From JBDHWG01 sp046328505 (GTDB lineage Bacteria; Chloroflexota; Anaerolineae; Epilineales; JAHCIE01): 64,000 nt of DNA. Of the stretch, positions 8,941-16,825 are shown piece after piece (position 1 is the first letter of the stretch; every line of letters starts with the position of its first letter). The translations under genes and the position numbers were made by a program. The stretch is taken from the NCBI GenBank assembly GCA_046328505.1, contig JAXLWL010000003.1, positions 1,269,116-1,333,115 on the forward strand. Direction: 5' to 3'. The notes beneath the pieces were generated by a model. It ran no database searches and was not told the DNA's origin. It worked only from the letters and a program-made list of their open reading frames with translations.

Positions 8941-8955
8941 ACCGCCACCACGCCG

Positions 8956-9558
8956 TCAATCATCCCACCCGCGTCCAAAATCACCCGGATGATGTGTTCG
9001 CCAGTTCTCGCGCAACCAGTTGCGGCCTTGCGTCTGATAGTAGTCGTGTACGCTTGACCACGGCCACTCGTACGGATCCTGGACGTATCCATGCTTGACG
9101 GGGTTGATATGGACGTAATTCAACGCCCGATAGAAGTGATCCTCGTCCCGCATAACCTGATCGGAGAAGTGATACCAGACTCGCCGCCCCCCGGTCAAAC
9201 CATCATCGCGGTTCCAGTCATGAGCCGTTCGACCGTGCAAAAGCTTGAGCGTGCCCGATATCAGATCAAGAGAATCGGCGTACAGGACAATATGGTAATG
9301 GTTGGGCAGGACCACCCAGCCAGCTACGTCGGCCTTAATCTCCGCCATCGCAGACAGCAAGCGGTGCTCGAACTCGGTTCGCCTGGTCGGCGCAGACATG
9401 ATTGCTGTATGCTCGAAGTTGGCTGCCGTGATGAGGTACCATGCCTCGTGGCGATAGGGATGAGGCGGCGCGTGCAGGGGAGATCCTTGCTCTCGTCGCG
9501 CGCGCAGAATCTCCTCACGCTCATCAGCGGACAGCGTACGGTATTCGTACGGAGGCAT
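8956..9558 (-). CDS. REP-associated tyrosine transposase (RAYT, Y1_Tnp family)
   Basis: A 200-residue Y1-type single-strand transposase. The metal-binding HUH motif is LPNHYHIVLY (H87, H89), and the nucleophile is Y148 in ALNYVHINPVKHGYV. The start at 9558 follows GAGGGAGG. A longer in-frame start at 9687 would translate through the REP repeat and the neighbouring gene end, so it was not used. Known role: binds and nicks REP hairpins and helps spread or maintain them. REP-like repeats lie on both sides, and three more copies are elsewhere in the window. Inserted in a surface-polysaccharide gene cluster. Function in this host is unknown. Confidence 0.9.
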   Translation of the reverse strand: MPPYEYRTLSADEREEILRARREQGSPLHAPPHPYRHEAWYLITAANFEHTAIMSAPTRRTEFEHRLLSAMAEIKADVAGWVVLPNHYHIVLYADSLDLISGTLKLLHGRTAHDWNRDDGLTGGRRVWYHFSDQVMRDEDHFYRALNYVHINPVKHGYVQDPYEWPWSSVHDYYQTQGRNWLRENWRTHHPGDFGRGWDD

Positions 9559-9578
9559 ATCCTCCCTCAGGATCGCGA

Positions 9579-9665
9579 AGAAACGACCGAGGTCGTTACT
9601 TCGCCCCGTCTTAACGACTTCCAATCGTTCTTCGACCGCAGAACGACTGAAGTCGTCACTACATC
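9579..9665. repeat. REP-like cluster upstream of the RAYT gene
   Basis: Units AACGACCGAGGTCGTT, AACGACTTCCAATCGTT and GAACGACTGAAGTCGTCAC lie in tandem. The outer end supplies the TAG stop codon of the methyltransferase gene that ends at 9659, so the repeat touches coding sequence. Same family as at 4737, 8845 and 31708. Confidence 0.8.
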
Positions 9666-10189
9666 TCACGCATCGCGACCGCTGCATACATCTGGCGCAG
9701 GAAGCGCGACGGCTGCGTCGCCAGAAGCGTCGGCGTTGAAAACCCAGCCGACGGCGCCAAACGGCGGAATGTTTCGAACGACAGTGGATACGGCACCCAG
9801 ACGTTCCCGTCGTCCACGTCGTACTCCACCAGTATCAGCCGCCCGTCATCTTTGAGGTACTCCCGCACCCGCCGCAGCACCGGTAACTTGTCCCGAAAGA
9901 AGTGCAGCGAGTTCGCCATGATGACGCCATCGAGCAGGGGCAGGCTCAACGGCTTGCCAAAATCGGCGTTGAGCATGTGAACCACCGTCCCCGGGAACAT
10001 CGCGTCGAATGCCCGCCGCTGCCGGTCCAGGCGCCCACGGTCCTTGTCCACCGCGTAGATGACCACATCCGGCCCCGCCACATCTCGCAGCGCGAGCGTA
10101 AAGGCGCCTTCCCCCGCCCCCAGGTCCGCCCACACTCCGCCCAGCGGAACACCCCGCGCGATCAGGCGGACGTGGTCGCGGTGGTCCAT
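9659..10189 (-). CDS. Class I SAM-dependent methyltransferase
   Basis: A 176-residue methyltransferase. The AdoMet loop is WADLGAGEGAFTLAL at about residues 20-34. Acidic motif II is IYAVDKDRGRL, and a Rossmann core follows with LILVEYDVDD near the C-terminus. The start at 10189 was chosen because it lies just after the stop of the upstream thymidylyltransferase gene; a longer start at 10333 would overlap that gene by about 135 bases. Substrate unknown. Position between rfbA and rfbB suggests a role in modifying a sugar or a polysaccharide precursor, but this is inference only. The stop codon lies inside a REP-like repeat. Confidence 0.8.
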   Translation of the reverse strand: MDHRDHVRLIARGVPLGGVWADLGAGEGAFTLALRDVAGPDVVIYAVDKDRGRLDRQRRAFDAMFPGTVVHMLNADFGKPLSLPLLDGVIMANSLHFFRDKLPVLRRVREYLKDDGRLILVEYDVDDGNVWVPYPLSFETFRRLAPSAGFSTPTLLATQPSRFLRQMYAAVAMREM

Positions 10190-10197
10190 ATGCTCGC

Positions 10198-11262
10198 TTA
10201 GAGCACGCCCACCGACGAGTAATCGCCCAGGGTCAGCTTGTACGCCTTGGGCTTGATGGGCGAGCGGTTGATGGTAACGTTGCGCCCGACGAGAGAGTCT
10301 TCCAGGCGCGCCGGCAGGTCCTTGATCGTGCACTGCTCCAGAATGATGGAGTGCTCGATCTCGGAATTCTCGACCACGCAGTGGTGGTACACGGCCGTGA
10401 ACGGCCCGATGTACGAGTTGACGATGCGCGTCTCCTCGCCGATGATCGCCGGTCCGCGGATCACGGAGTTGATGATCTCGGCGCCCTTCTCCACCGTTAC
10501 CTTGCCCACGATCTGCGAGTCGCGGTCGACATAGCCCTGGATGGACGGCTCGATCTCTTCCAGCACCAGGCGGTTCGCCGCCAGCATGTCGCTCGCCTTG
10601 CCCGTGTCAATCCACCACCCGGTATGGATGTAAGGATGAACTCGATAGTCGTGGTGGACGAGCCACTGGATGGCGTCGGTAATCTCGAGCTCGCCACGCC
10701 ACGATGGTGCGATGGCGTTGACCGCCTCGAAGATGTGGCAGTCGAACATATAGATGCCCACCAGCGCCAGGTCGCTCGGCGGCACGCGTGGCTTCTCGAC
10801 AAGACGGACGATCTGCCCATCTTCCACGACCGCGACACCGTAGTGCTCCGGCTCCGCCACCCGGGTCAGGACGATCTGTGCGTTCCAGTCGCTCGACGCG
10901 AACTCGCCAATCAGCCGGTTGATCCCGCCCTGGATGACGTTATCGCCCAGAAACATCACGAAGCGGTCATCGCCGATATACGGCTGGCTGATCTTCACCG
11001 CGTGGGCCAGGCCGAGTGGCGCATCCTGGGGGATGTACTCGATGTGCACGCCGAAACGCTTGCCGTTACCCACCGCCGCCATAATCTCCTGCGCCGTATC
11101 CCCCACAACCACGCCGACCTCATCGATGCCGGCGTCGCGCACCGTCTCGATGACGCGGAACAGCACCGGCTTGTTCGCCACCGGCACAAGCTGCTTGGCG
11201 CTCGTAAAGGTGAACGGCCGCAGCCGCGTCCCCTTCCCACCGCTAAGAATCAACGCTTTCAT
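10198..11262 (-). CDS. rfbA: Glucose-1-phosphate thymidylyltransferase, long form
   Basis: A 354-residue nucleotidyltransferase. The nucleotide-binding loop is LSGGKGTRLRPFT (residues 6-18), VPVANKPVLF follows, and VEKPRVPP is the second substrate motif. The C-terminal third has hexapeptide-like left-handed beta-helix character (for example SQIVGKVTVEKGAEIINSVI). This makes it the long RmlA/StrD type of about 355 residues, not the 290-residue enteric form. It makes dTDP-glucose from glucose 1-phosphate and dTTP, feeding the dehydratase at 7798. The downstream methyltransferase starts 8 bases after its stop, so the two are probably co-transcribed. Confidence 0.9.
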   Translation of the reverse strand: MKALILSGGKGTRLRPFTFTSAKQLVPVANKPVLFRVIETVRDAGIDEVGVVVGDTAQEIMAAVGNGKRFGVHIEYIPQDAPLGLAHAVKISQPYIGDDRFVMFLGDNVIQGGINRLIGEFASSDWNAQIVLTRVAEPEHYGVAVVEDGQIVRLVEKPRVPPSDLALVGIYMFDCHIFEAVNAIAPSWRGELEITDAIQWLVHHDYRVHPYIHTGWWIDTGKASDMLAANRLVLEEIEPSIQGYVDRDSQIVGKVTVEKGAEIINSVIRGPAIIGEETRIVNSYIGPFTAVYHHCVVENSEIEHSIILEQCTIKDLPARLEDSLVGRNVTINRSPIKPKAYKLTLGDYSSVGVL

Positions 11263-11395
11263 GTCCTACGTCCTGTTATGCTGAGCGCAGCTAGCATCGT
11301 TGCGTGTCTGCGTTTCGTGTCTCGTCATACCGAGAAGTATGACTGATCCCCATCTTCTCTGCGTCCTCTGTGGCTCTGTGGCAAGCCCCATCTGG

Positions 11396-12151
11396 CTACC
11401 CAAACGGCCAGCGTCGGCTTTGCAGCGCAGGCGGCGCGGTAATGGACGCCGGGTCGGCGTCCGCCAGGATCGCCGCCGGATTGTCCTCCACCAGGGTTCG
11501 CGCCCCGGCCTCCCCGACGATTTTCGCCGCCGCCGTCATCGCCTGTGGCAGATTCGACGGCTGGCCGGGCCGGTGGCTGTCGCTGGCGATCAGGTGAACG
11601 TGGCCGTGTCGCAGGAGCGTCTCGGCCGCCTTCTGAAACTCGCGCCCGCCGCGCCCCGTTACCGAATACGCCGTAATCTGCATCAACACCCCGCGCTCGA
11701 CCAGCGGCCCAATGCGCTCCGGGTGAAGCTGCACAGCCCGGTAGCGCTCGGGGTGCGCCAGAATCGGTGTGACGCCGCGCACCTGGAGCTCAAACAACGT
11801 TTGTTCCGTGTGCTGCGGCCAGACCTGAAACGGCAGCTCCACCAGCATGTAGCGCGTCCCGCCGAGGGTGAACGCATACTCCCGTTCGATGAGCGACGCC
11901 ATGTCCGGCTCCAGGAACACCTCGACGCCGAGCGCGAGCCGCAGCGCGATGCCCGCGGCGTCCAGGGCGCTTTGCAGCCGGTCCACCGCAATGGCCAGTG
12001 AAGATTTCGGAATGTGCGGCTCGCTATGGGGGGTACAGGCCACGGTCGTCACGCCGGCGGCGACCCACTCCCGCGCCATCGCCACCGACTCATCCTGGGT
12101 GCGGGCGCCATCGTCGAGGCCGGGCAAAATGTGGGAGTGAAGGTCTATCAT
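11396..12151 (-). CDS. CpsB/YwqE-type PHP-domain protein-tyrosine phosphatase
   Basis: A 251-residue PHP-fold metal phosphatase. Metal ligands are visible in IDLHSHILPGLDDG (residues 2-15), TVACTPHSEPH, ILAHPERY and ASDSHRPG. Known role in Gram-positives: removes phosphate from the tyrosine tail of CpsD-type kinases and so tunes capsule or exopolysaccharide polymerisation. The kinase gene lies 12 bases upstream on the same strand, a classic pairing. A short non-coding stretch of about 130 bases separates it from rfbA. Cytoplasmic, manganese-dependent by family. Confidence 0.9.
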   Translation of the reverse strand: MIDLHSHILPGLDDGARTQDESVAMAREWVAAGVTTVACTPHSEPHIPKSSLAIAVDRLQSALDAAGIALRLALGVEVFLEPDMASLIEREYAFTLGGTRYMLVELPFQVWPQHTEQTLFELQVRGVTPILAHPERYRAVQLHPERIGPLVERGVLMQITAYSVTGRGGREFQKAAETLLRHGHVHLIASDSHRPGQPSNLPQAMTAAAKIVGEAGARTLVEDNPAAILADADPASITAPPALQSRRWPFG

Positions 12152-12163
12152 GGGGAAGGCTTC

Positions 12164-12853
12164 TTACCCGCCGTCGCCCTCGCTGCCGTAGTAGGACACA
12201 CTGCTGTCGAGGCGAGCGTTGGTGAGGACCGCGCCGATGAGCCGGGCGTTGACCCGTTCCAACATCGTCTTGGCGCGCTGGACTTGCTCGCGCCGGGTTT
12301 TCTCCGCCTGCACGACGAGGATCACGCCGTCGACGCGCGTCGCGAGGACGGCCGCGTCGGAGACGGCAATCAGTGGCGGCGCGTCGAACAGGACAATATC
12401 GCTGTCTGCCCGCAGCCGCTCCAACACATCGTCCACGCGGCGCGCCGCGAGCAGCTCGGCCGGGTTCGGCGGCAGCGGGCCGCTCGTCAGGATGCGCAGG
12501 TTCGGCGTCGGCCCGGCCTGCAGCGGCGGCGACGCCAGGGCCGCGTCGTCCAGCATCATCGTCGTCAGCCCGGCCGTGTTGGGAAGGTTGAACAGCCGGT
12601 GCAGCGATGGGCGGCGCAGGTCCGCGTCGACGCAGATGGTGCGTCGGCCCGCCTGGGCCAGCGTCACCGCCAGGTTGGCGAGCGTCGTCGACTTGCCCTC
12701 ATCCGGCGCGGACGATGTCACAACGACGCTATGGATGGCCTGGTCGAGGCTAGAAAAATCGAGGCTCGTGCGCAGCGTGCGGTACGCCTCGGCGGCCGCG
12801 CTGCGCGGGTGGGTCAGTGTAATCAGGTCCGGTGCTGAGCGCGAGTCGGCCAC
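12164..12853 (-). CDS. CpsD/CapB-family bacterial tyrosine kinase
   Basis: A 229-residue BY-kinase. Walker A is SSAPDEGKST (residues 47-56), Walker A' is CVDADLRRP (75-82), and Walker B is DIVLFDAPPL. The C-terminal tail has an adjacent pair of tyrosines (VSYYGSEGDGG), a short version of the usual autophosphorylated cluster. In Gram-positive-type systems the kinase needs a separate membrane activator, and the adjacent YveK-like gene provides it. The phosphatase gene follows. Together these control surface polysaccharide chain assembly. Start at 12853, ATG; upstream spacing 12 bases. Confidence 0.9.
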   Translation of the reverse strand: MADSRSAPDLITLTHPRSAAAEAYRTLRTSLDFSSLDQAIHSVVVTSSAPDEGKSTTLANLAVTLAQAGRRTICVDADLRRPSLHRLFNLPNTAGLTTMMLDDAALASPPLQAGPTPNLRILTSGPLPPNPAELLAARRVDDVLERLRADSDIVLFDAPPLIAVSDAAVLATRVDGVILVVQAEKTRREQVQRAKTMLERVNARLIGAVLTNARLDSSVSYYGSEGDGG

Positions 12854-12865
12854 GCAATCTCCTTT

Positions 12866-13651
12866 TTACTTCGCGGGCGTCGCGCGGGCGCCGCTCTCGC
12901 GTCCCTGGCTGGCCGGCTGTCGGCGCGGCGAGGCGCCCTCGCCCGGTGGAATCATGCCGAGGACCGGTGTGCCGATGTAGCGCTCGATATCGCTCGCGGT
13001 GCGGATCGTTCCCGCCGATGCATACTCCAGGCCAAACACGATGAGCAGCCCTAGCAAGGCCCCGATGGCGAACCCGGCCAGGGTGTTGGTGCGCGTCTGC
13101 GGCTTGAAGCGGTCGCCGTCGCGGGCATTGCGCAGAATACGAACCTCGACCCGGTCCCGCTGGTCCATCTGCTGGTTCTCGATATCGCGCTGCTCCACGA
13201 AGGCCTGGGCATACGTCTGGGCGATGTTCTTGGCGATGATGGGGTCGCCGTCCTCGGCGCGGATCCGGATGGTCACGTTCAGCTCATCCGGGTCCACCTG
13301 GATGCGGCCCTTGATAGTATCCGGCGGCAGGTCGAGCTTGAGCCGGTCCGCCACTTGGGCGGCCAGGGCATCGTCCTGGCGAATCGTCTCGGCGAAGTTG
13401 TTGACCACGCCCTTCGCCCCCAGGTTCGAGCCATAGTCGGCCGTCCGCGTCGAGAGGACGCTCAGGAGCACCTCGGAGCGGTACGCCGGCGTCACCAGGA
13501 AACGGCTGAACAGGAACGCGCTGATCGCCGCAATAACGGCGACCGCGATGATGATCCAGCCGCGGCGGCGCAGCATCTGCCCATAATCCCTGAGTTCCAT
13601 ACGGTATATCCCCAGCCGGTCAGGCGGAAGCTCCGCGTCCCGGCTTTCCAT
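12866..13651 (-). CDS. Wzz/YveK-type polysaccharide chain-length regulator and kinase activator
   Basis: A 261-residue membrane protein. TM1 is IIIAVAVIAAISAFLFSRFLV near residue 35 and TM2 is LAGFAIGALLGLLIVFGLEY near residue 205, with an extracytoplasmic helical domain between them (Wzz fold). The cytoplasmic tail has TPVLGMIPPGEG. This is the CapA/YveK half of a split BY-kinase; the kinase gene follows after 12 bases. An internal ATG at 13600 with a purine-rich upstream stretch is a possible start and would shorten the N-terminus by 17 residues. First gene of the surface-glycan cluster. Confidence 0.86.
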   Translation of the reverse strand: MESRDAELPPDRLGIYRMELRDYGQMLRRRGWIIIAVAVIAAISAFLFSRFLVTPAYRSEVLLSVLSTRTADYGSNLGAKGVVNNFAETIRQDDALAAQVADRLKLDLPPDTIKGRIQVDPDELNVTIRIRAEDGDPIIAKNIAQTYAQAFVEQRDIENQQMDQRDRVEVRILRNARDGDRFKPQTRTNTLAGFAIGALLGLLIVFGLEYASAGTIRTASDIERYIGTPVLGMIPPGEGASPRRQPASQGRESGARATPAK

Positions 13652-13671
13652 CTCCTTGAGAAACCTGCCAT

Positions 13672-13940
13672 TGCGAGACGCCGATGCCGTGTGGCGGCAT
13701 GCGCCGACACAAGAAACTTCCGAATGTCACCCCGAGCAGCGCGAGGGGTCTGGACTGCGAGCCTACCGCGGCCCAGATGCTTCGCTTCGCTCAGCATGAC
13801 ACCGCATGTGAAGTTTCTGAGCAGCGGAGCGAAGCAACCCCACGCCGTTGCGAGAAATGGGCTTGCCCTGGAATAGCGACGTCTTGCCCATTGGGAGACT
13901 GCTTCGTCGTCCTGTCATCCTCCTCGCAGTGACAAGGCAT
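13672..13940. repeat. Dispersed repeat cluster in a 440-base divergent intergenic region
   Basis: Between the Wzz-like gene and the next operon lie several imperfect units of the CATTGCGAG / GCTTCGCTTCGCTCAGCATGACA type, partly in inverted orientation. The 32-base block at 13684-13715 recurs at 60481-60512 with a few changes. Related units are at 14903, 29079 and 60466-60868. No gene is evident here. Confidence 0.65.
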
Positions 13941-14030
13941 CTCTGCGTGAATCGCTGCAATTCTAGCACACAACGCCGACCGGGGGAAGTTTGGCGGTTT
14001 CTGGCAGTTACCGGTCTGTTTATGGCGTCC

Positions 14031-14058
14031 TTGACGGAGTGTAATAGAAGTGTAGAGT
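14031..14058 (+). promoter_or_regulatory. Candidate promoter for the lipid-type operon
   Basis: TTGACG at 14031, 16 bases, TAGAGT at 14053. The first gene starts at 14094 after the Shine-Dalgarno-like GGAGGTG at 14080. Confidence 0.5.
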
Positions 14059-14093
14059 GACAATCAATCCCTGGACATCATGGAGGTGTTATC

Positions 14094-14912
14094 ATGGAAG
14101 CGCTGTATTACACCGATTGGAAGTGGGCCGCGATGCGCGGCGTCCTCCACACCGTGGGTCGCGCGAGCGACGGTATCGCCCTCGGCATGGAGCGCGGCTT
14201 CGACTCCGGCGAGTCGATGGCCTACATCTACCGCAACCATCCCCACGGCCGCTACGGCATCGGCACCTTCGCCGACTGGGTCTACCTGCAGCAAGTCGGA
14301 TGCCGCGGGCTGCGCGGACGGAAGCGGCTGCTAAAGGCCGCCCTGCGCGACGCCATCGCTGCCAACCGCGCCGCGGGCCAGCCGACGCATGTGCTCGACG
14401 TCGCCGCCGGCGCCGCCGACTACCTGCTGGAGACTTTCGCTGAGGACGGCGGCGCCGATCTGAGCGCCGAATGCCGCGACATGGACACCTCGGCGTTGAG
14501 GCATGGCGAGGCCCACGCCGCCGAGCTGGGCCTGGCGAACGTCCACTTCGTCTGGGCCGACGCCTTCGACCCGGCCGCCTTTGCGGGCCTTTCGCCTGCG
14601 CCGAATGTCGTCATCGTCTCCGGCTTCTACGAGATTCTGCTGATGGACGAGTCCGTGCAGTCGTCCCTGGCCCTCATCGCGAAGGCCCTGGCACCCGGCG
14701 GGGTCCTCATCTTCACCACCCAGGTGCGCCACCCGCAGCTTGAGATGATCGCCCATGTTCTGAACGACCGCTACGGCCAGCCGTGGGTCATGAAGCTGCG
14801 CTCCGCCAGGCTCGTCGAGGGATGGGCCAGAGAGGTTGGCTTCAGCAGCTGCCAGACAGTGGCCGAGCCGCTCGGTCTGTTCACCGTCACAACCGCGCAC
14901 CTGTCATGCTGA
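14094..14912 (+). CDS. Methyltransferase-like protein (YnbC C-terminal-like)
   Basis: A 272-residue protein. The first 90 residues include YRNHPHGRYGIGTFADW and a basic stretch GLRGRKRLLK. The AdoMet site is HVLDVAAGAADYLLE near residue 100, and ALAPGGVLIFTTQVRHPQ lies in the C-terminal half. The architecture resembles the methyltransferase half of E. coli YnbC. Next come a CDP-alcohol phosphatidyltransferase and a CdsA-like gene, so all three ynbABC functions are present except the YnbC hydrolase half. Substrate unknown; a phospholipid or its product is plausible. The last residues LSC and the TGA stop lie inside a dispersed repeat, suggesting the original C-terminus was replaced. Confidence 0.72.
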   Translation: MEALYYTDWKWAAMRGVLHTVGRASDGIALGMERGFDSGESMAYIYRNHPHGRYGIGTFADWVYLQQVGCRGLRGRKRLLKAALRDAIAANRAAGQPTHVLDVAAGAADYLLETFAEDGGADLSAECRDMDTSALRHGEAHAAELGLANVHFVWADAFDPAAFAGLSPAPNVVIVSGFYEILLMDESVQSSLALIAKALAPGGVLIFTTQVRHPQLEMIAHVLNDRYGQPWVMKLRSARLVEGWAREVGFSSCQTVAEPLGLFTVTTAHLSC

Positions 14913-14968
14913 ACGAAGTGAAGCATCCCGGCGCTGTCTGGGGGCTCCTCGCTCCGCTCAGAGCGACA
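14903..14968. repeat. Dispersed GTCATGCTGAACGAAG repeat unit
   Basis: GTCATGCTGAACGAAGTGAAGC begins inside the last codons of the methyltransferase gene, and an inverted GCTCCGCTCAGAGCGACA follows. Same family as at 13672, 29079 and 60737. Confidence 0.65.
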
Positions 14969-15048
14969 GACCGAACGCGTCCTACACGTTGCTGGCGCTG
15001 GAGATGGTTCTCCAGCGTTAGCAGGATACAGTAACTAGGAGAGACATC

Positions 15049-15657
15049 ATGGGCATCTACGTCATCAAGCCGCAGTTCCAGCGTGTGCTACATGGAATCG
15101 AAGTGCAGTTGGTCGCCTGGCACATCAAGGCCGACTGGCTTACCGGCGCTGCCGTCGGAGCAGGCGCCCTCGCCGCCATCATCCATCTCACCGGCTGGGC
15201 GCAGAACTCCCCGGCGCTCTGGCTCATCCCGCCCCTCGCCCTCATCCGTCTCAGCCTCAACGCCCTCGATGGGCAGGTCGCCCGGCGCTCCGGTACCGCC
15301 AGGCCGTGGGGCGCGGTGCTCAACGAAATGGGCGACCGCCTCGCCGACGTGCTGTTCCTGGTTCCGATCGCGCTCGTCGGCGGCATACCCGCCGCCCTCG
15401 GGCTGACCGCCCTTTGCGCCATGCTCCTGAGCAGCCTGAGCGGCGTCCTCGCGGCGAGCCTGGGCTTCCCGCGCCTGACCCTCGGCGTGTTCGCTAAGGC
15501 GGACCGGATGCTCGCCCTCGCCGGCCTGTATGCCCTCGCGCTCATCGTCGGCGCGTCCTGGCCGCTGGTCGTCCTCTTCTGGGCGATCCTGATTGGCTCG
15601 CTCGTCACCCTCGCCCAGCGCCTCGCCTGGCTGCACCGAGAGACATCCGGCGGCTAA
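15049..15657 (+). CDS. CDP-alcohol phosphatidyltransferase (YnbA-like)
   Basis: A 202-residue membrane enzyme with about five to six hydrophobic segments. The family signature is NALDGQVARRSGTARPWG followed by AVLNEMGDRLAD. Relative to the canonical DxxDGxxAR(x8)GxxxDxxxD, the first and third aspartates are Asn here, while the DG, AR, G and final D are kept and another D follows. From memory the YnbA subfamily shows the same Asn pattern, so this may be a subfamily trait and not damage. The enzyme would swap CMP from a CDP-activated lipid for an alcohol. The lipid and alcohol are unknown. SD AGGAGAG precedes the ATG. Confidence 0.85.
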   Translation: MGIYVIKPQFQRVLHGIEVQLVAWHIKADWLTGAAVGAGALAAIIHLTGWAQNSPALWLIPPLALIRLSLNALDGQVARRSGTARPWGAVLNEMGDRLADVLFLVPIALVGGIPAALGLTALCAMLLSSLSGVLAASLGFPRLTLGVFAKADRMLALAGLYALALIVGASWPLVVLFWAILIGSLVTLAQRLAWLHRETSGG

Positions 15658-15660
15658 GCC

Positions 15661-15743
15661 CTCACCCTAACCCTCTCCCAAAATGGGCGAGGGAACCGGA
15701 TCGGCGCCCCTCTCCCGTTCTGGGAAAGGGGTCGGGGTGAGGG
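15661..15743. repeat. Intergenic inverted repeat of the CCCTCACCC / GGGTGAGGG class
   Basis: CTCACCCTAACCCTCTCCC and its inverted partner AAAGGGGTCGGGGTGAGGG flank a short centre. Related units lie at 31838-31929 and 63820-63860. It sits between the second and third genes of the lipid-type operon and could weaken read-through. Confidence 0.7.
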
Positions 15744-15764
15744 ATGTTCTCAGGGAGGTGTATG

Positions 15765-16658
15765 ATGACCGCTGAGCTGACCTTATTCTACGTGATGGAA
15801 GCCCTGGCCGTAATGTTCGCCGCGGGCCTCGCGGGCCTCATCGCCATGGTGCATGGCAACCTCCGCGCCCTCGTCGCCCACGTCTGGTTCAAGCGCTGGT
15901 GCACCTGGACCGTCATCGCCGCCGTCATCCTCGGCGCGCTGTGGCTCGGCGGACCGGCTGCCGTTCTCATGATTGCCGCCGTCGCCTGGCAGAGCGCCCG
16001 CGAAGCCGCGGCGCTCCTGGGACTGTCGCCCGCCTACCGCCGCGCGCTCGTCGCCGCCGCGCCGGCCACGGTCATTGTCGGGGGCATCGTCCCCAACCTG
16101 CTGCCCTGGCTGCCCGGCGCATTCGCCTTCATCGTCGTCCTGCTTCCGCTGGCGCGCGGCAAAGTCGATTCGCCCGGCGAAGCCGGCCGCGCTCTGCTCG
16201 GCTACGTGTGGACCGGCTGGCTGCCCGCCTTCATCGTGCGCCTGGGCGCCGCTTCGGGCGGTGTGGAGTGGCTCATGACTCTGGGCCTGGCCGTCGCCCT
16301 CGCCGACGTATTCGCCTGCCTCATCGGCGGTAAGTTGGGCGGCCCGAAGCTCGCGCCTGCCATCAGCCCCGGCAAGACATGGAGCGGGCTGGGCGGCGCG
16401 GTTGTCGGCGCGTATGCCGCCTTCGCCGCCTTCGCTTTCCTCCACCCGGCCGCATCGCCCCTCGTCTATTGGGGCCTGCCGCCGGTTGTCGCTATCGCCG
16501 GCACTATCGGCGACCTCCTCGAATCGTGGGTGAAGCGCGCGGCGGGTGTGAAGGACGCCGGAGCGTGGCTGCCGGGCTTCGGCGGCCTGCTCGACCGCAT
16601 CGACAGCGCCCTCGTCGCCCTGCCCGTCGCGTGCCTTGTTTTGCGCATCCTGGGCTAA
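15765..16658 (+). CDS. CdsA-like phosphatidate cytidylyltransferase (YnbB-like)
   Basis: A roughly 297-residue polytopic membrane enzyme with about eight hydrophobic segments. The C-terminal CDP-diglyceride synthetase signature SWVKRAAGVKDAGAWLPGFG followed by GLLDRID is almost complete; the usual HGG is FGG here. It would make CDP-diacylglycerol from phosphatidate and CTP, supplying the CDP-lipid that the preceding gene uses. ATG codons at 15762 and 15765 are adjacent; 15765 gives better spacing from GGGAGGTG at 15753. An essential housekeeping CdsA would normally sit elsewhere, so this may be the dedicated paralogue of the operon. Confidence 0.85.
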   Translation: MTAELTLFYVMEALAVMFAAGLAGLIAMVHGNLRALVAHVWFKRWCTWTVIAAVILGALWLGGPAAVLMIAAVAWQSAREAAALLGLSPAYRRALVAAAPATVIVGGIVPNLLPWLPGAFAFIVVLLPLARGKVDSPGEAGRALLGYVWTGWLPAFIVRLGAASGGVEWLMTLGLAVALADVFACLIGGKLGGPKLAPAISPGKTWSGLGGAVVGAYAAFAAFAFLHPAASPLVYWGLPPVVAIAGTIGDLLESWVKRAAGVKDAGAWLPGFGGLLDRIDSALVALPVACLVLRILG

Positions 16659-16753
16659 TCCACGTCGTGCCCCGGAAAGGTATGATGGGCACAATTGTTG
16701 CTCGAAAGACGGGCAACCCCGTCGCGCTGAGCACTTCGACGACCCTAAACGCG

Positions 16754-16792
16754 ACAGCCGCCGGCAAATGTACCGGCGGCTGTTTTCTTTTC
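16754..16792 (+). terminator. Rho-independent terminator
   Basis: ACAGCCGCCGG and CCGGCGGCTGT form an 11-bp or longer stem, followed by TTTTCTTTTC. It ends the lipid-type operon ahead of the convergent M81 gene. Confidence 0.9.
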
Positions 16793-16825
16793 GTGACGCG
16801 TCACTGCGCAGAGAACGATTTGGAG

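Noticed and set aside
16675..16790. Cyclic-di-GMP or other known riboswitch
   Set aside because: GGGCAACC and CCTAAAC fragments look suggestive, but the conserved GEMM core and receptor are absent and the segment lies between convergent genes.
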